A stretch of DNA of 64,000 bases from Chloroflexota bacterium. Its GTDB lineage: Bacteria > Chloroflexota > Dehalococcoidia > Bin125. Every line of letters begins with the position of its first letter. Position 1 is the first letter of the stretch. Positions 62,506-64,000 of this stretch are shown piece after piece. Position numbers and translations under genes: made by a program. The stretch lies in contig JAPPFB010000011.1 of NCBI GenBank assembly GCA_028875225.1, positions 180,137-244,136 of the forward strand, given 5' to 3'. The notes below the pieces were generated by a model. It searched no databases. It was not told the DNA's origin and worked only from the letters and a program-made list of their open reading frames with translations.

Positions 62506-62552
62506 AGCCCCCTCCGCCCCTACGGGGCACCTCCCCCAGAGGGGGAGGTCTT
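62506..62552. repeat. Dispersed palindromic repeat, copy 5 (inverted)
   Basis: Contains CCCC/GGGG and CCTCCCCC/GGGGGAGG hairpins in the opposite orientation to copy 4, 48 bp away. Confidence 0.7.
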
Positions 62553-62567
62553 GACTATGGGCGACCA

Positions 62568-63731
62568 TTAGCGGTCGACCTCGCAGAGCACGATGTCAAT
62601 CGAGCCGAGCGCGACGACGGCGTCGGCGAGGTAGGTGTTGAGCACCTGCGGTCTGAGCGATGAGAGGTTGTGGAAGCATGGCGAGCGCATCTTCACGCGC
62701 CACGGCTTGTCCGTGCCGTCGGAGACCATGTAGATGCCGTACTCGCCGCGCGGATTCTCCTGGCGCATGTAGATTTCGCCGGGCGGCGGTCGCAATCGGG
62801 CGGGCATTCGCTCGGGCTCGATCGGGCCGGAGGTCGGCATCTGTTCCAGCGCCTGGCGCAGGATTGTGACCGACTGACGCATCTCCTCGAGCCGCACGAG
62901 ATAGCGGTCGTAGACATCGCCGCGCTCGCCCACGGGAATCTCCCAGTGGAAGCGGTCGTAGATCGAATAGGGTTCGTCGACGCGCAGATCGAAGGGCACA
63001 CCCGAGGCTCGCAACATTGGCCCGGTGACGCCGTAAGAAATTGCTTCATCCGCCGTCATCGCGCCGACGTCGCGGCAGCGGGCGACGAAGACCTCGTTGT
63101 TGGTCATCAACTCGTCGACGTCCGTGATCCCGACTTCGACCTGGTCGAGCACCCAGTGCGAGTCCTCGACGAAGGTCTCGTGCGGCTCCCAGGCGAGTCC
63201 GCCGACGCGGAAATAGTTGTACATGATCCGGTCGCCGCAGACGGCTTCGAACAGGTCCTGGATGCGCTCGCGTTCCTTGAACGTCCAGGTGAAGGCGGTG
63301 CCGAAGTAACCCACGTCGGTGCCGAAGGCGCCCATGAACATGAAGTGCGAGAGCAGGCGGTTGAACTCGGCCAGGATCAGGCGGACGTACTCGGCCCGTT
63401 CGGGGATTTCGATGCCGGCCAGGCGCTCGACGGCGTTGACGTAGACCCACTCGGAGTTGAAGGCGGCCAGGTAGTCGGTGCGGTCCTGGTAGCCGAGCGC
63501 GCCGCGATAGTCGAGGTTTTCCGACAGCTTCTCGCCGCCGCGGTGCATGTAGCCGATGTAGGGGATGGCGTCCTTGACGATTTCGCCGTCCACTGTCAGG
63601 ACCATGCGGAACACGCCGTGCGTCGCCGGGTGTTGGGGCCCGATGTTGATGTTCATGTCGACGGTCTCGAACTCGCGCTCGACGACGACCGGTTCGGTCA
63701 GGACTTCACCCTCGAAGGTTTGCTGGACCAC
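62568..63731 (-). CDS. nuoD: NADH-quinone oxidoreductase subunit D
   Basis: Peripheral-arm 49-kDa subunit that contributes to the quinone cavity, 387 aa. NIGPQHPATHGVFRMVL and MHRGGEKL at the N-terminus and the late DGTDKPWRVKMRSPCFHNL are clear. The start is GTG. It is 23 bases downstream of the probable nuoC gene. Confidence 0.97.
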   Translation of the reverse strand: MVQQTFEGEVLTEPVVVEREFETVDMNINIGPQHPATHGVFRMVLTVDGEIVKDAIPYIGYMHRGGEKLSENLDYRGALGYQDRTDYLAAFNSEWVYVNAVERLAGIEIPERAEYVRLILAEFNRLLSHFMFMGAFGTDVGYFGTAFTWTFKERERIQDLFEAVCGDRIMYNYFRVGGLAWEPHETFVEDSHWVLDQVEVGITDVDELMTNNEVFVARCRDVGAMTADEAISYGVTGPMLRASGVPFDLRVDEPYSIYDRFHWEIPVGERGDVYDRYLVRLEEMRQSVTILRQALEQMPTSGPIEPERMPARLRPPPGEIYMRQENPRGEYGIYMVSDGTDKPWRVKMRSPCFHNLSSLRPQVLNTYLADAVVALGSIDIVLCEVDR

Positions 63732-63754
63732 GCGGTCTTCTCCTTCGTATCCCG

Positions 63755-64000
63755 TTAGTCGCCGCGCAACTGCGCGCGTCGAGCGGCCGCGAGTTCGCGG
63801 CCGAGGCGGACACGCTCGGCCTGTGCGGCGGCGCGGCCCTCGGGGTCTTCTTCGGCATCGGGGATGGCCGGCAGTTCGGGCGGTGGCGGCGCCGGCGGGC
63901 GATCGTCCTGCGCTGGCGCACTGGCCGGTGCTGCCTCGGCGGCTGGTGCAGCGGCCGGCGCGGCAGCCGGAGGCGGAGGCGGAGCTGCGCCTTCCGGTCG
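63755..64000 (-). CDS. Probable NADH-quinone oxidoreductase subunit C, C-terminal end (partial)
   Basis: Only the last 81 residues are in the window: an Ala/Pro-rich stretch ending in a basic helix (VRLGRELAAARRAQLRGD). No enzyme motif is visible in this tail. The assignment to nuoC rests on its position directly before nuoD; a NuoC protein with a low-complexity C-terminal extension is the most likely reading. Confidence 0.55.
   Translation of the reverse strand, partial: RPEGAAPPPPPAAAPAAAPAAEAAPASAPAQDDRPPAPPPPELPAIPDAEEDPEGRAAAQAERVRLGRELAAARRAQLRGD

Overview
The window is a GC-rich, gene-dense bacterial chromosome segment with about 60 protein genes, four tRNA genes and no rRNA. I infer an uncultured member of the Chloroflexota, perhaps marine or host-associated. 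The basis is the high GC, frequent GTG/TTG starts, the rpmH-rnpA-yidD-yidC-jag-parA-parB block with parS sites, paired type I glutamine synthetases, and a split nuo operon. This rests on gene content only; no tree was built. The right half carries many palindromic GC-rich intergenic repeats, and no complete phage or insertion sequence was seen.

Layout. 0-3.6 kb: a sugar-type ABC importer (partial ATPase, permease, two paralogous binding proteins). 3.7-10.5 kb: phosphoesterase, stress protein, two TrkA-type proteins, prephenate dehydratase, Fpg/Nei glycosylase, HNH nuclease, CvpA-like protein, RadC and two membrane proteins. 10.5-17 kb: the translation/transcription block on the minus strand, in transcription order tRNA-Thr(UGU), tRNA-Tyr, tRNA-Thr(GGU), tuf, rpmG, secE, nusG, rplK, rplA, an L10 leader, rplJ, rplL. 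17-22.3 kb: a two-repeat secreted protein with a sorting-like tail, then cysS, cysE, an ispD-ispF fusion and a PIN/TRAM protein. 22.5-31.3 kb: a small unknown gene, radical SAM protein, DinB-like protein, M16 peptidase, metallo-beta-lactamase-fold hydrolase, lysA, holB and a RicT-like gene. 31.3-37.5 kb: an origin-proximal block (parB, parA, jag, yidC, PQQ-repeat lipoprotein, yidD, rnpA, rpmH) with two perfect parS sites, but dnaA is not beside rpmH. 37.6-47.9 kb: lytic transglycosylase, alr, a CopC-like protein, DoxX, MMPL exporter, and a lipoprotein with a degenerate trypsin-like domain. 48-54 kb: an orphan GlnR-like regulator, a repeat-rich 2 kb stretch with an unknown HTH gene, and two glutamine synthetases. 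54.1-55.1 kb: a sterol C24-methyltransferase (ERG6)-like gene. 55.2-64 kb: nuoN, M, L, K, J, H, D and the end of a probable nuoC, with nuoI missing between nuoH and nuoJ.

The strongest leads are: (1) the GlnR-like orphan regulator near glnA, whose upstream region holds a GTAAC-N6-GTAAC direct repeat; (2) the ERG6-like methyltransferase; (3) a palindromic repeat lodged in frame in a coding gene, inside a repeat-rich patch; (4) an HtrA-like lipoprotein that has lost its catalytic residues; (5) acidic and basic N-terminal extensions on the overlapping nusG and secE genes.
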